Shown: positions 24,332 to 37,869, numbered from the stretch's first letter. The stretch: 64,000 nucleotides of DNA from Gnetum montanum (GCA_015680685.1 MNCI01030106.1:100400-164399); one strand, 5' to 3'. The notes: a model not told the origin generated them from the letters alone. Program-made: numbers and translations.

Positions 24332-25101
24332 TAGATTATTATGCCTTGATCATAGTTCACTATCTTCCCACTTAGACTAGTGGTAGCTTTGTCATGTATG
24401 GTTTAGTCCAGAGTGAGGCATATGATTCTTGATGTTGTTTTGGCCTTATGCTACTCCTAATGATAATAAAGAAATAAAATTATTTAAACTAATTAACAAT
24501 AAAAATTAAAGTCTAAACTAGCCTACGGGTGATGAGTGTTTGTTCCTAGCTTATCATACACGTCCTAAACCCATGTATCCACTATTGGGATTATCATGCA
24601 CTATGCTATTAGGCGAACCAAGAAATAACAATGCTAGGATTACCAAGCAAATACATGTTTATGCTCAAAACTGGTCACACTCATTCTCCCAATTCATTAA
24701 CATGCATGAAAACATAAATATTAACCAAATACATGGATAATAAATTTCAGTAAAAGTAAATTTAATCTAAGTCAAAGTGTTGCAATGAATAAGAATCAAT
24801 CTCGATCTTATTGCTATTCATGGAATGTGTCTAGGTACAATGCCACTTGAATAAGACACAGTACAACTAATTCAAATCCACACTACAAGCACTCACTAAC
24901 TATTCTCTGAGATTACGGAATAAAACTACAAGAGTTTAGCTACTCTATTGACCAAAGAATGCCAATACATAGAGGGAACATGGATATTTATAGGCAAAGA
25001 ATAGATACAACATTGACATGGCCCCATAAACACAATATATGCTATGTTGATGTGGGCTCGTCGATGTGGGCCCATCGACACAATACTTTGATGCTTCATC
25101 A
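24332..25101 (-). mobile_element. Element D: 3' LTR, missing its left end
   Basis: From about 24332 it aligns with the LTR at 30178-31062 ('ggtagctttgtcatgtatggtttagtc', shared in short pieces). It ends GATGCTTCATCA, followed by the polypurine-tract complement 'taccccca'. About 100 bases corresponding to the TGATGAG end are absent on the left. A minus-strand TATA (TATAAATA) lies near 24987-24995. Confidence 0.8.
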
Positions 25102-27345
25102 TACCCCCACAGCCAAATGAAATCTCGTCCTTGGGTTAATAGGATAGGACCAAGATTTCCTTACAAAAAATTGGGAATGATGGGATTATTGACTAATGCT
25201 AATTACTAATTGAATCTGAGTGCCACATTACAAAATTTTATTTGAGTGGATGCATACAAAATGACAAAGTGACAAAAGGATTGGACAGATATTAAAGATT
25301 ACAAAATTTGTAGAGGTCTTCAAAAATTCACTGAAGATGATTCTTCTTGTTGTCGTTAGTAATGGTAGACTTACAACCTTGATTGTTATGTCAATGCTTC
25401 TTTGGTTATGTAGAACATTCTTGAAAGATGGACAAAAATTTGTTCTCATCATCCCATGGATCTAGTAAACATACAATACCTAAGCTGCTATCTTGTATGT
25501 TCTACGATTTGTCCATGGGCATATCCTTCATTGTCATCCTCTTGGCTTCATTTCATGCATAGCCAAAGACCTTATTCCTTAGGAATTTCTTTTAGCATCA
25601 CCTATAGTCATCAAAGGATTAACATTAGTTTTGGTAAATTTTCCTTAATAATTAACCCTTTTCGAATCCCTTAGTTTTTGTTTAATTACAAGGTGATTAT
25701 AGCATACTATGCCCAAGGCTATGAGGTAACTAAAATCATCAAGCTGTTCACATTATTTTGATCAATTACTATTAGTTATCATTATGTTTGAAAATAGGAT
25801 GTTAGAAAAATTTCCATGTGGACATCCCTAGCCCCCATGACTAATAAGTATAACTCTGGAAGCACATAAGTTTTTAAATAATTGAAACCAAAGGTCTAAT
25901 TTAGAAGATGGTCAAGAAATATTAATGGATATGGAAATAGAAAGGTAGAAAAAATTAATGAAATGGATGAAAGGTAGTCCCAAAATCATGCATAAATTCA
26001 AATAAACCATAACTGATGTTCTAGAAGATGCGAAGGTTAGTTCAAAGCCATAATTAACAAAAATTATGTAAGTGGGTCCTCCCCAAAGTAGGCTCCTGCC
26101 ATAATGCCCTTGCATAACCACTTCTATAGATGTTTGTGGCCACCTAAGAAGTTAAATGTAGACCATGCCTTTATTCCAAACAACAGACAACTACTGTGGT
26201 TGGGATGTTCCACTATACTATACAAGAACAAAAAGCTCATAATTACATGCAATAGTGAGGTGAATAATGTGATGAGAAGGGATTGTAGAGATCCAGATGT
26301 AAGGTACTTGACCATGTCCATAATAGGTTCTTATGATAAATGCAATTAAAATGATTAGAATACATATCCATCCAAGTTTAGAATAGGTCCATACCATGAA
26401 TACTAACCTCAAATTGATGTGTTTCTTCTTGTTGACCACCATGAGTTCATAACCACCTCAAAGAACAATCATCACTCCAAAAAGAGAAGAAAAGAGAAGG
26501 AAGGAAAGGCCTTAGTTAGAGGGTCACCTTCAAGCATGAGTAACATGTCTTTCTAGCCCCATAACTAGTTCTTGGAGCCCATTATTTTGTGTAAGGGGTG
26601 TTCTTTGAATTTCCATTATTATTAATTTTATTCATTTTCTTCCTTTTTAAAATTATTTGTTTGTATTTTTTTTTTTTTGGATTTTAATTTTTTTTTTTTT
26701 GAAATGGGAACTACACCATGCAAAGACATAGCTTTCTATTTATTGGTTGGTAAAGGAGTGATGATACATTCCTTGAGGAGTCATAAACTACATGATGGAA
26801 GACAAGAAGAAACCCAACAAGTCCCCTTGAGGTCACACCCTTACCATTCCCACTTGGTCATTTCCTCTTTCTTCAAGGTACAATGATCATTGATTAATAA
26901 TAGTTTCATGAAAAAAGAACCACATTGTTTCCATGAAAAAGACCTTTTATTTAGAGAAGCGGAGGAATGGATGAGGTGGTCTCACTACTTTACACAATTA
27001 CTCACCCAATCATTTTGATAGCATAGCACAAAAAACCAACACATAACATTGATTGTTGCATCATGACTTGCCAATATCATTAACAAAAACATAAAGAAAA
27101 TGACTTAGGAAAAGAGAATATTATAAAGAAAAGAAAAGAAAAATATTAAGAAATGGAAAACATATGAAGAATTAGAAAATTTTGGAAGAAATAGGAAAAT
27201 GATAAAAAATTTTAAAATAAAAAAGGTGAACAATACTTATTAGTTCTTGAACTAGGATGGAGCATCTCTCCCACAACTAATCTTATGGCCACACATTCAA
27301 GAGATGGACCGCACAATCCCCTAGTTATACACCACTAGTTTCCCA
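25102..27345 (-). mobile_element. Element D: 3' non-coding region and pol deletion junction
   Basis: The part from about 25.9 to 27.3 kb matches the 3' non-coding zone of element A. Around 27.3-27.4 kb the sequence passes directly into the protease-RT linker region, so the span corresponding to RT, RNase H and integrase in A (roughly 5.2-7.9 kb) is missing. Two long poly-T tracts lie at 26660-26700. Confidence 0.6.
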
Positions 27346-28990
27346 TCAACATTACTAATTTAATTAATCATATGGTAGCACATCTAACATTGGTGATAGT
27401 CTCATTTGGATCATTCAAAGATGTATCTTCATTTATACTTGAAGTTATTTTCATTTTGGGGGATCTAGATGTGTTTTCTTCTTCTTCTTGATTTTCTATT
27501 TTAATTTCCAATCTCCATGTTTAATATTCTTTTCTGGTGTATAATCAAAGTGTAAGATATATGCATCTAATTCCTCTATTTGGTCCATTTTCTTAAGTCT
27601 TGAACTAATAAACAGATTAGTTTCTTCCATGCATCTTTGAAGTAATTTTATATTTTCATTTTCAAGCCACTAGGTATCTTCTGGTTTAGTGGCTACTACG
27701 TAGAATGGTTTTTGGTTACACACTTGTTCCTTAGCTTTGTTGTGGGTTGTGTTAATATTTTGAATTTTTGATTCACAACACCCTTTACTATTAGTGATGC
27801 ATGGATTTTCCTATCTATTCACAATGATAAGGTCATTATTTATGTCTTATGTCAAAGTGGTAATTGTTGTTGGCTTTTTTGTATGATTAGGAGACATTGT
27901 TCTGACAAGGAAGGTTGTTGCATAAAATTGGCCTTATGTTGGTTTTGATGAGTTAGTAGGTTCATGAGTGTTGTGCTTATGCATGGGAACCATCCTAAAG
28001 AAAGGGCATTTCTAAGATTGTGGTGGAGATCTACTGGCATTATCATTTCTATGTATGTTTATAGCACAAGTGGTATTCTTTCATTGATGTTGTGGTGTTG
28101 AACCTTCCTATGTTGCTAGTCATGACATGTGATGGAGGGGAGTATGAGAATATTGAGGATATGATGAAAGATAAGAGGCATGAGGTGGTGATCCTTCGAA
28201 AGATGTTGCTGGTTGATGATATTTAGGAGGGTGGTAGTAGTGATTTGAAGTAAAGGAAGTGGAACTAGTCAATGAAAAAAGTTTTTAAACATAATATCTA
28301 TATAGGTTTAGCTTTTAGTAAGGGTACTATTGGTTTGATGATGGCCTCCCCCACAACTCTGGGTTTTGCCACTACATTGGATGATAGTGTTGAGGCTAGT
28401 AAGAAGTTCAACTAGGATGGTATAGTTGGTTGTAGGACTATCTATAATTACCTTATGAGAAAGGTAATTTCCTAAGCATTTACTTTTTTACGAACTTGGG
28501 ATTAAATGCAAAAGCCCAATACTCATGTAGATGTAACATGACTAGGTAATAGATTTTTGGATGGTCATATATGCAGATGTCACATCCATCATCTTCTTCG
28601 ATGGTTAAGTTTATAGCCTCTTCTTCTATAGCCATTTCCCCTTTCTATTGATTAGTTTTCTTACCTATCTCTTGGTCCTTTTTCCTCCTTTTGTTGTGAT
28701 TAGTTAATTTGTTTTCCATTACTCTCCCCTCTACAATTTCTATGCAAGTTATAACTTTTTCATTTATCCATTATGACTTCTTATCTAGCTTTACTTCAAG
28801 CTCATCAATAGAATTTTGTATTGGCAAGTTTGTTGTAAAATCACCTCATTGAGAGCTACCTCTTTTTCCTTATCATAGATGTGGACCTTCTTCTTTTGAA
28901 GAGTTGGATCCCAATGATATTTCTCAACATTCTCCCATTTACATAGCTCTCCTTCTTCTTTTACCACACACTCAATTAGCTCTTAGATTT
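27345..28990 (-). pseudogene. Element D: remnant of protease region and Gag C-terminal linker
   Basis: At about 27540-27850 the DNA resembles the protease-linker zone of element A (8.1-8.3 kb), with matching phrases around 'gtggctact..' and 'gttaatatttt/gttaatttctt'. The rest up to 28.99 kb corresponds to the Pro/Tyr/Gln-rich linker of Gag. No complete protease motif could be read. Many stops are present. Confidence 0.45.
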
Positions 28991-30125
28991 GATGAGTTCA
29001 CATCTCATATAGTTGACCTTGAGCATACATCCCAAGGGTCTCCCTTGTTTCATTAGGAAGTCCATCTATGATGGGGAAAAGTTGCTCTTCTTGAGAGAAA
29101 CCATGGCTTAGGCATCTAGTCAATAGAGAATGGTATCTATCTAGGGCCATATCCAAGGGTTCTTGTTGTTCTTGCTTCCATTCTTGGATTCGTTTCCTTA
29201 GGTTGGACACCCTTGTATAGGTTTGGTATTTATCATTGAAAAGTTCCAACATTCTAGACCATCGATAGATTGAATTTGGTTTCAATGATCTATACTACAC
29301 TTTGGCTTTATCTATTAGTGTCCTAGGAAAGACATTAAGCTTTTACCATCCACTTTCAATGTTTTGTAAGACACATGCATCATGAAAGGCTAGTAAATAA
29401 TGTTGTGGATCAGAATCATAGCCTCCTACAAATTTAGGAATATTATTCATATCAAGCCTTTTCATGCGACTTTCCTTGCAATGCTTGTGGGGTATTTTAT
29501 CTACCTCCATGATCTACAACATGCTCTTAGTGGCCAACAAGGGTTCACTATCATCAAACATTTCATGGTAAAAATTTCTATATCTATTTGTTTGATTGTG
29601 ATGATTTTGTCTATGCTCATTTTGATATCTTTGATTTTTCCCTTGGTTTTGATTTCTATTTTTATTTCAACCCCATAGTGGAGCTCTATCTCTATACCCA
29701 TGTTCATCTTCATTATAACTAGACATTGAACAGGAAAAGGAAGATGAGGAACTGGGAGAGTCATCATGTCTTCTATAGTATTTCCCATGGTTTCTTGATT
29801 TATCTTTTCTAGGTTTTGAGGTGGTCCTAGGCCTTGAGGCCTCCCCTGATCTAGGACTTACTTCATTTTCTCTAGGATTTTTTTGGCTTAGGTGAATGTA
29901 GTCCTTGAGTGTAGTTAGGGTGGTCATGAACATATGAAACAGATGCATGAGGTTGGTCACTCCAATTTTCTTCAATATATATCTTGTTAGTTTTCCAATG
30001 AATGTTCTCTCCATATAATGCATTATCACTTCCTTGTGAAAAATAAATTGTTGTTGGTTTATGATGTGTGTGTGATTTAATATGTTTTTTAAAAGATAAA
30101 TTGTTAATGTATTTACAACGATCAT
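28990..30125 (-). pseudogene. Element D: gag
   Basis: The core domain (28998-29285 and the stop-broken part up to about 29440) reads MLELFNDKYQTYTRVSNLRK and LDMALDRYHSLLTRCLSHGF, followed by LFPIIDGLPNETRETLGMY. These match the young element's Gag almost block for block. The N-terminal half (29667-30125) carries a basic, Arg/Ser-rich stretch (SRPRTTSKPRKDKSR) and a Ser-rich run, like the low-complexity part of A. Gag would form the particle. Stops split it into at least three frames. Confidence 0.8.
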
Positions 30126-30157
30126 GTATAATATAACTAATTTAGATAACTAGCATC

Positions 30158-30177
30158 ATCCCTAGCAACGACACCAA
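30158..30177 (-). other. Element D: primer binding site, tRNA-Asp type
   Basis: The minus-strand bases TTGGTGTCGTTGCTAGGGAT lie directly next to the LTR end. They differ from the tRNA-Asp complement mainly by transitions. Confidence 0.8.
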
Positions 30178-31062
30178 TGATGAGTGGTGAGGTATCTCCT
30201 ATGCTCAACAGTGCAAATCACAAGCATTCACACATGATTTGATTGAATTCTATGGATGGGACTAGTTGCAGCATCTAAATCATTATGCGTGGATCATAGT
30301 TTGCTATCTTTCCACTTGGACTAATGGTAGCTTTGTCATGTATGGTTTAGTCCAGAGTGAGGCATATGATTCTTCATGTTGTTTTAGCCTTATGCTACTC
30401 CTAAAGATAATAAAGAAATCAATTATTTAAACTAATTAACAATAGAAATTAAAGTCTAAACTAGCCTATGGGCATGAGTGTCCATTCCCAACTTGCTGTA
30501 CACATCCTGAACCCACGTATCCACTACTAGGATTACTAGGCATTCTGCTATTGGGTGAACCAAGAAATAACACTGTTAGGATTAACATGTGAATACATGT
30601 TTATGCTTGAAACTAGTCACACTCATTCTGCAAACTCATTAACATGCATGAAAATGTAAATATTAACTAAATACATGGAATATAAATTACATTAAAAGTA
30701 AATTTAACCTAATTCAAAGTGCTATAATGAATAAGAATCAATCTTGATATTATTATCGTTCATGGAATGTGCCCAGGTACATTGCCACTCAAAGAAGATG
30801 TTGTACAGTTAATTCAAATCCACACTACAAGCACTCATTGATTATTCTATGAGATTAAAAAAGAAAACTATAAGAGTTTAGCTACTATGTTAATCAAAGA
30901 ATGCCAATACATGGAGGGAGCACATGTATTTATAGGCAAAGAATAGATACTACGTTGATGGGGCCTCATAAATGTAGCAAACGCTACGTTGACGTGGCCA
31001 CATCGATGGGGCAACACCATGTTGATGTAGGCCCATCGACATGACACTTTGATACTTCATCA
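30178..31062 (-). mobile_element. Element D: 5' LTR
   Basis: It begins TGATGAGTGGTGAGG and ends GATACTTCATCA (885 bases). A TATA box (TATAAATA, minus strand) lies near 30925-30933. Between TATA and the right end are GC-richer motifs of the type 'catcgatggggc' and 'ctacgttgacgtggcc'. It matches the left LTR at 24332-25101. Confidence 0.85.
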
Positions 31063-31854
31063 GTAACCTTATACTCACATTAAAAATTATTATTACATAT
31101 GCAATTTTAGTTGGCATGATAAAATAAAGTTAGATATAACTTAGTCGAGCTTGGAAAATAGTGGGATGGGATGTTCATGAAAAATGCATACCATGAACAC
31201 TTGTGCAAGTATAATCAACATGATATTTCTTACATCTTTGACTTTTAATATGAAACTAGAAAGAGGCAAAAAATGCATACTAGAAACAAATTGATCCATA
31301 AGACAATCCAGTAAGGCTCTAGTTAATGGAGGGGCAACTAAATAGGCTAAAGCAGAAGCTACAAAACATACAATTTGGAATGCCATAGAAGCAACCTAAC
31401 CACAAAAAACAACAAACAATGGTGAGTTTAAGCTAACTTTATGGGTAAACTTTCACATTGATAACATGATAATCTAATGTCTATCTCTCTGCTATAAAAT
31501 TTCCAGAGTCACAAAATTTACTACTAACAAAAAATTTTCAAGTGTTTTCCATTGCATCCAAATTTTTGAATAAAGTTTTATGCAACTCCAAGTATATATG
31601 TGTATACTTTCTTGGCCACTTATGAGAGATTGAGTTTCTGAAAGAATGCCTATTATTAGAGTGTTGAAGAAACAGAGAACCACCAGTGCATAACTTGTAA
31701 ACAAGAAATGTTGATATGAAAGCGCGTACTAGTGACTACGCTAGCTATATGTTTTGATTACTATCTTGGACTCTTTGATCATCATCTTCATTCTCTAGTT
31801 TCAAAGTTTCTTAGAGACGTTGATTATTATGAAAAAACAAGTCAAGACACTAGG
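31063..31854 (-). other. Spacer between elements D and B with two unassigned open frames
   Basis: Two minus-strand frames are open: 31141-31386 (81 codons) and 31492-31704 (70 codons). Both start with a hydrophobic segment that could be a signal peptide or membrane span (MAFQIVCFVASALAYLV; YALVVLCFFNTLIIGIL). I recognise neither, and there is no repeat or second copy to support them. They could be exons of an unknown gene or chance. Confidence 0.25.
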
Positions 31855-33477
31855 TGTTGAATGAAGTTCAAGCATTTGTAAGGATTTTCAATAGAGGTAA
31901 ATAACCAGGAAAGAAAACTTATTGAAGGAGTCTATTGCCTAGGGCACCTCTCATATGGCTATGGAAACCTAGGAATAATATCAGCTAGAGAGGGCTATGT
32001 GATGTTTTGAAAAGTAAAAAAAAACTAAGAAAATCAAGAATTTAAATTGAACAATAGTCTTGAATTCAAGAATATAATAAGTAACCAAAAATAAATTTTC
32101 CCTAGTCCCACTGGTATCACTAGTCCATTGCTACTAGGAGTATCCACTACTAGGCAGGAAAACTATGACCACCGCCTAAAGAGGGAGAGAGAGAGGGATT
32201 CTGCTACTATCTACTCTGCACTACCACATGCTCTTATCATGCCACGTAGTGTAGAGAGAGGGAGTAGAAGAGGAGAGAGAGACTACCCATTGCAGTTCAC
32301 ATAGGGTAGCAACTATGATCGTTCAAAGACTACTACATGTGTTGCTGTCACACCATCACTGCCATGTACCAATGCATATGTGTGCCTAGCCACTGTGAGA
32401 GAGGGATGTATTTTTTGTCAACCACTATTAGCTATAGCATTGTCTTGTCCATTCTATTCCTATTCTCTATGTGCCAAAGACCCACTTATAACCACCTATG
32501 GGTAGTTTAAATGCCCACTTTCTTCATGTCTCTGGCACCACCACCACCATGTGGGTGTAACTGCAACCACATTTAGCTTCAATTATGCTCACGACACCCA
32601 ACATGAATGGCCACCACCAACACCTTCATAACTCCCATCACCCTGGTCATGTGTAAAGATTATTCCTTCTACAAATTCATATGCTGGTATGGCTAGAATG
32701 AGGCCTTTGTCAATATTCCCAATAAGAATGAAATTCTATTTCAATCCCTAACAAGCCATGGAATCCCAATAACAAATATTTTGAGTCTCTTGAATTCACA
32801 ATCACCACAAATGTCATTTTAAAAAGTTGGTTCTAGAGTAGCAAGCAAGGGAAAATAGGAAACAATTGAAAGCAACATGAAATAATTTTGATGTTGACAT
32901 GAAAGACACAAAGCATGTATCTTTTTGTAATGGTAGTAGAGTCATTCAAAGCTACGGTGGAACATTTAATAACAGGAAAATGCCAAGAAAATTTGAACTA
33001 GATCATAAACTATTTCAACCATTTTTCCTTAACCAATAATCTTGAATTTGTAATGGTTGTGTCTACTTTTCCATACAACATAATGTTTATGGATCTTGTT
33101 ATTATTTTCTTTTATAAAAATCTGTACCATAGAATGTAGTGGCTAGGTTCATCATGGGTAAATCTTTTTAATAGCTAAAGTAAAATTTCCTTTTATTAAG
33201 TTAAGACCTTAGATGATCAAAACCTACAACTTGAATATGGTTTTAAAAGAGGTTTGACCAAGAATTTTCTACTTAATTATTATTAGTTACAATTAAACAA
33301 CAAGCTCAGTTTTTTTTACCTGGTAGCTCTACTTTTAGTAGTCATTCTCAATTAAATTTTTGGCATACAATCACCTAACAATCTGTTGCTTCTATATCTT
33401 CCAATGTGCTAGCATCTACTTGCTTGTTACTATTGATCATGGCCTCATGCCTAGCATGGGCAAGGTTGACATCAACA
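31855..33477 (-). mobile_element. Element B: 3' LTR
   Basis: It begins TGTTGA and ends GACATCAACA, and is clearly homologous to 41315-43287: shared 'aatagtcttgaattcaagaata', 'agagggagagagagag', 'cccacttataaccacc' and 'gcctagcatgggcaagg' blocks in the same order. The copies have many point differences and indels (1623 against 1973 bases), so the insertion is old. On the right the minus strand shows a G-run, TTTTGGGGGCTAAG (about 33478-33491), a plausible polypurine tract. Confidence 0.85.
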
Positions 33478-34900
33478 CTTAGCCCCCAAAATTTAATTGC
33501 ATACAAGTGCAAGGATAGAAAAACCACAAAAAGTTTGAAAGGAGATGCAATTGAAAACATCATGAAATGGACAAATTAAAAGTTGAAAGTAAACTATGCT
33601 AACTTAAACATGATTAAAATAAACATATAATCAAAAGAGAACTAGATGTGGGCCACCCTTACCACATCATCTTAGTTAGTCAAGCTCAAAATATATACTC
33701 TTTATAAGTCATAACTTTATATATATATATAATTAAGACATAAATAAGATTGCATTTCCAATCTTCTTACAAGGCAACAGTCCAAAGTATGTAGACTACT
33801 TTAAGCGTGAGACTTATGCCAAACTTAACGAGGAGGACAAGCTCATGTTAGATCATAGCTAGTTACAACTTTTGGACTTTTCTTTGGGACTCTTTTTTTT
33901 TTCTTCTTCTTCTTCTTCTTTTTTTCCTAAATTTTTGGAAAATAGGTTCAAAAAGAGAAATGGAGGTTAGGTTGAGGATAGTTGCTAAACCCCATCACAC
34001 TTAAGAACTTATTACATTGCCAATGAACATGATTTTCATTCTTTTTTTTTTCTTTTTGAGGAAACTTTGCTCATCGTGTACTTCATTCTTAAGGTAGGAA
34101 TTCTAACATGAGTCTGGGAGATTAGCTACACTACCAAAGAACATGGTCCTTTCAAAAATTTGCCCATGGTGTAGTTCAACCCTCGTGTATGTGCCTTTAA
34201 TTACAACCTGATGGCATCATAGTAGGTCTCCTGGGTGGCTAAGGGTTCTCAAGTGGAGAAGAATACACTTCACCCTATTGTTCACAGGATAGCCATGGAT
34301 CATCACACTTAAGGGCTATGGCTTAGGAGAGGGAAAATGGATTTTTCCAAGGTCACCTAGTGATTGTGGCTAAACATTCTCGAATGTCACATATCCTACA
34401 CTCACATGATCATGATGATTACATGATAAGTTAACATAAATCCCATCCTCCATAATCCAACATAAATAATAATACTAAAACCTTGAAATTGACTGGGAAG
34501 AATCATAGCATTATTGAAATATACCATATAAAGGAGACTGTAATAAGAAGTATTATATATAGCATTATGCTTACATTATTTTCCAATGGTGTAACTCAAA
34601 TGACCATAATAATTATAAGAAATGACCCATTGCCTAGTAACTCAAATTACCATAATGATTATTAAAATCATATGAATAAACAAAAATTAAATCAAAGCCA
34701 ATACGATAAGAAAGAGATGATGAAATGCAAAGAAAATATGCAAACACAACTATATATAAATGAAATGCATGGTGAAAGGGGAGAAAACATGCAACTAATG
34801 ATCTACGAGGTGTCCACATGGGGTAACTGAGTAGAAATGCTTCAAATGAAATACATTAAAATTCCTATGTAATCTATGTCATTGAAAATCAATAATTTTG
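33478..34900 (-). mobile_element. Element B: 3' untranslated region
   Basis: No conserved frame was seen. It contains a short (TA)n run near 33718-33732 and a (TTC)n run at 33901-33920. It lies between the integrase end and the polypurine tract of the 3' LTR. Confidence 0.5.
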
Positions 34901-34929
34901 TAGACATTGGGGCCAATAACATTTGCAAT

Positions 34930-35885
34930 TTGGAATGGACTAGACCACATAGGAGAAAACTAAATTTGAGGGTTAATCTAACCAGATGCTCTATCTCTCT
35001 TAAGAACTAGGACACCTCCTTAAAATACTTTAGCTATGTATTTCTTATCAAACCATTTTTTTGACAATTTTTTGATGACTACATAGATTTTCAATCACTT
35101 TAAACCTTTTAAGCTCTAGATTCCAAATGTTGCATGTATGTGATATTAGATGTTCATTAGTTGGTAAATAGTCTAAGAAGAATTGATATGTAGGAATTTA
35201 CAAATTAATTGGCAATATTGGCTCTTGTTAGTATACTAAATCATTTGGTGTCATCTTGATTGATTCTTTATAACAAACCCTATCTACCCAAATTGCCCAT
35301 TTTAGTTGTTCATGGCAAGTTTGTGGGTTTTGGGCTATCATTTTCTTAATTCCATCGAATATGATTTTGTTGGAGGACTCAGCCAAACCATTACCCTGTG
35401 GATAATATTCAGTTACTACCTTATAAACTTTATGGAGATGAAGACAGGTCCATTATCGCCTGCTAAAGCATAAGGAAACCCATACCTTGAGATTATATCA
35501 TTTTCTAAGAAGAAAATCACCTCATAAGATGATGTAGTTTTAGTCGCTTTCACTTATAACCAATGTGTGCAATAATTAGTGGTTGTTAAGATAAACTTGT
35601 GTAGGGTAGTAGACAAAGGATTGATCACTCTGATAAAATATAAAGCCCATTGTGAAAATGGTCTAGTTTCTATTATAGGCTATAAATTGGCTGAACTCTT
35701 GGGGTCTTTACCCTTAAATATTTGACACTAGACACAAGTTGTAACCAAGCTGTAGGTGTCATTGATCATAATAGGCCAATAATAACTAGCCCTCAAAATT
35801 TTATGGACTAAAGAATAGTATCCTATATGTCCTTCCTCATGGAGCTTTTTTAGAGCATTGTTAACTTATTCTTGGTTCAAGCATT
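34930..35885 (-). pseudogene. Element B: integrase, broken
   Basis: The N-terminal zinc motif is readable: KLHEEGHIG, then ILRASYYWPIM and, after a short gap, TTCV.CQIFKG (about 35690-35850), the H-x-H-C-x2-C pattern. The core follows. The first catalytic Asp appears changed (WALYFIRVINP, about 35640). The second is present in AGDNGPVF (about 35450). The third lies in YYPQGNGLAESSNK (about 35370-35410). The tail TCHEQLKWAIWVDRVC fits gypsy integrases. A frameshift near 35425 and several stops disable it. It is the last domain of pol, as in all Ty3/gypsy elements. Confidence 0.85.
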
Positions 35886-36640
35886 TAAGGTATATTCCTT
35901 GGAAATTCTTTCCGAATAGTTCACCACTTATTAGAGAAAATTTAGAAAATTTTGATATCAAAATATTTCTCTTATATTTAGGTAAATGCAAGGGACAATG
36001 ATGGAAGGTTAAATAAAATTTGATATCACCATACCATGGGTCATACAATTGATTAGGATCAAATGGGATATCACTTTCCTCATCAATGGATAATATGTGA
36101 AGAAGAATTGATTCTTTATCTTTGAGTGCATTGTAACTTTTTGAAGTTGAGGCTTTAGAAATTAGCTTGGCAAGACCTGTCCCTCTAACTAACTTGGATA
36201 CCTTCCATTGAATATCATATTCTTGCAACTTCATAATTCATTTAGCTCATTTTTTGTTGGGATCTTGTAATTTAGCTAAAGCAATGGTGGCCAGGTTAGG
36301 GACAATGATAAAAACCTTTGCACATAACAAGTAGTAGTGAAATTTCTTTATACAATTGCTTCTCTATGGATGACTATTTTAATTCTGCATTCTTTAAAAG
36401 GTGTAGACATGAAGCTATGGGCCTCTCAGCTTGATCGACTATGTCTTGGGTCAAGATAGCGGTGGCAGTAATGTTGCTAGAAAAAGCATATAAGTGGAAG
36501 TCATTTTCATACCAAGGAGAAGCTAGGATAGGGGAACCTATAATGGCCTCTTTAATAGCAAGGAAACCATTCTTTCTTTTGTCTATCCAATGCATATTAC
36601 TATCTTTTTTAAGCATCTCATTTAGTGATCTGACTAATTC
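35866..36640 (-). pseudogene. Element B: gypsy-type RNase H
   Basis: The minus-strand open parts 36374-36616 and 35866-36234 carry the RT-RNase H junction (KKDSNMHWIDKRKNGFLAIK and IGSPILASPWYENDFHLYAF) and the C-terminal end (YDIQWKVSKLVRGTGLAKLI), with stops between. This is the usual gypsy RNase H that follows RT. It is distinct from the second RNase H upstream of RT. A linker (CPLHLPKYKRNILISKFSKF) leads into the integrase zinc finger. Confidence 0.82.
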
Positions 36641-36649
36641 AGCATAGAT

Positions 36650-37450
36650 GGGGATAAATCATCTAACAAAGTTGATTTTCTCAAAGAATGCCCTTATATT
36701 AGTCTTGGATAAAAGGTAAGGTACTTCTAAAATTGCATTCACCTGCTTGGGATTAATCAGAATTCCTTCCTTAGTCACTATCTGACCTATAAATTTACCA
36801 CTTTGAACTCTGAGGAAAAATTTCTTTGTGTTTAAAGTAATGTCGAATTGTCTATATCTTATAAAAATGTTCATAAGGTGCATACCCTGATCTTTGGAGA
36901 AAATGGTTAAGCCATCTAGGTAAATAATAATGCACTTTCTAATTAGCCCCTCAAAATTTTTGTCCATAGCTCTTTGAAAGGTAGAGCTAGCATTTATTAG
37001 GCCAAAGGGAATTTTAGCGAATTGAAAAGTTCCCAATTTTTTCATGAAAGCTATTTTGTACTAGTCTTTCTTATTTACGAAAATTTGGTTATATCCAAAA
37101 TACTCATCCAAAAAGGAATACATTTGAGTGCCATTCACTATTTGCAATATCTCCTCCATAAGGGGGAGTGGATAACTATCCTTAATGCAAGAAGTATTAA
37201 GGTTATGAAAATCAATACATAACCTTAATTTACCAATACATTTTTTGACGGGCACTAAGTTTGATATCCAACTGGAGTGTCTTACTAAGTAAATAATTTT
37301 GGATTCTAGGAGCTTGTCAATTTCTACTTTCATGAAGACTTCAATCTTTTGATTTACAGGTCTAAGTTTTTGCCAAAATGATTTCGTTTCTAGCCCAAGG
37401 GGAATTTTATGTGTCATCACTAATGGATCTAAAGTTTTAAGGTCTTCATA
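36650..37450 (-). pseudogene. Element B: reverse transcriptase
   Basis: The fingers (IPLGLETKSFWQKLRPVNQK, HSSWISNLVPVKK, KLRLCIDFHNLN and YPLPLMEEIL) are in the ORF 37061-38140. One in-frame TAG near 37061 separates them from the palm (FAKIPFGLINASSTFQRAMD, 36960-37030). The catalytic box reads YLDG (36911-36922) where YxDD is expected, so the second metal-binding Asp is lost. The thumb block GKFIGQIVTKEGILINPKQV is intact. The pattern is the Tat/Ogre-type RT of Ty3/gypsy. Confidence 0.88.
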
Positions 37451-37869
37451 AGTCCAAGAAAAAATATCATTAAACTCATGTAGTAATTCGACCAAGCTTT
37501 GTATTTTATTTAAATTTAAACAAACTCCTATTTTAATAGGGTATTGTCTTCCTTTCTTTTGCACTTGAATTGTTTTGGTCTCAGCTAACATTTGTGAATT
37601 AGTATTGTTAGATAAGTCTATGATCTTGGTGTGCAAGTTATCAAATAATGCTTCCCTAATTGCTATTTTAGGAGATATTTTGTTTAAGAACATAACATCC
37701 TTTGATATATCTCCTTGATCACTAAACTCTCCTTCAAAAAATAGAAATTTACAAACATGGTCATTGTCGTCAAACACTTGAGAAGAAAATACATTATTAG
37801 GGATAGAATAGGATTTTACCTTTTCAATAATAATTTTTGAATCCCAAGCATTGTGTTTGACTGGGATAT

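Noticed and set aside
33901-33920. Short TTC and TA runs near 33.7-33.9 kb
   Set aside because: Ordinary microsatellites, too short to merit a finding.
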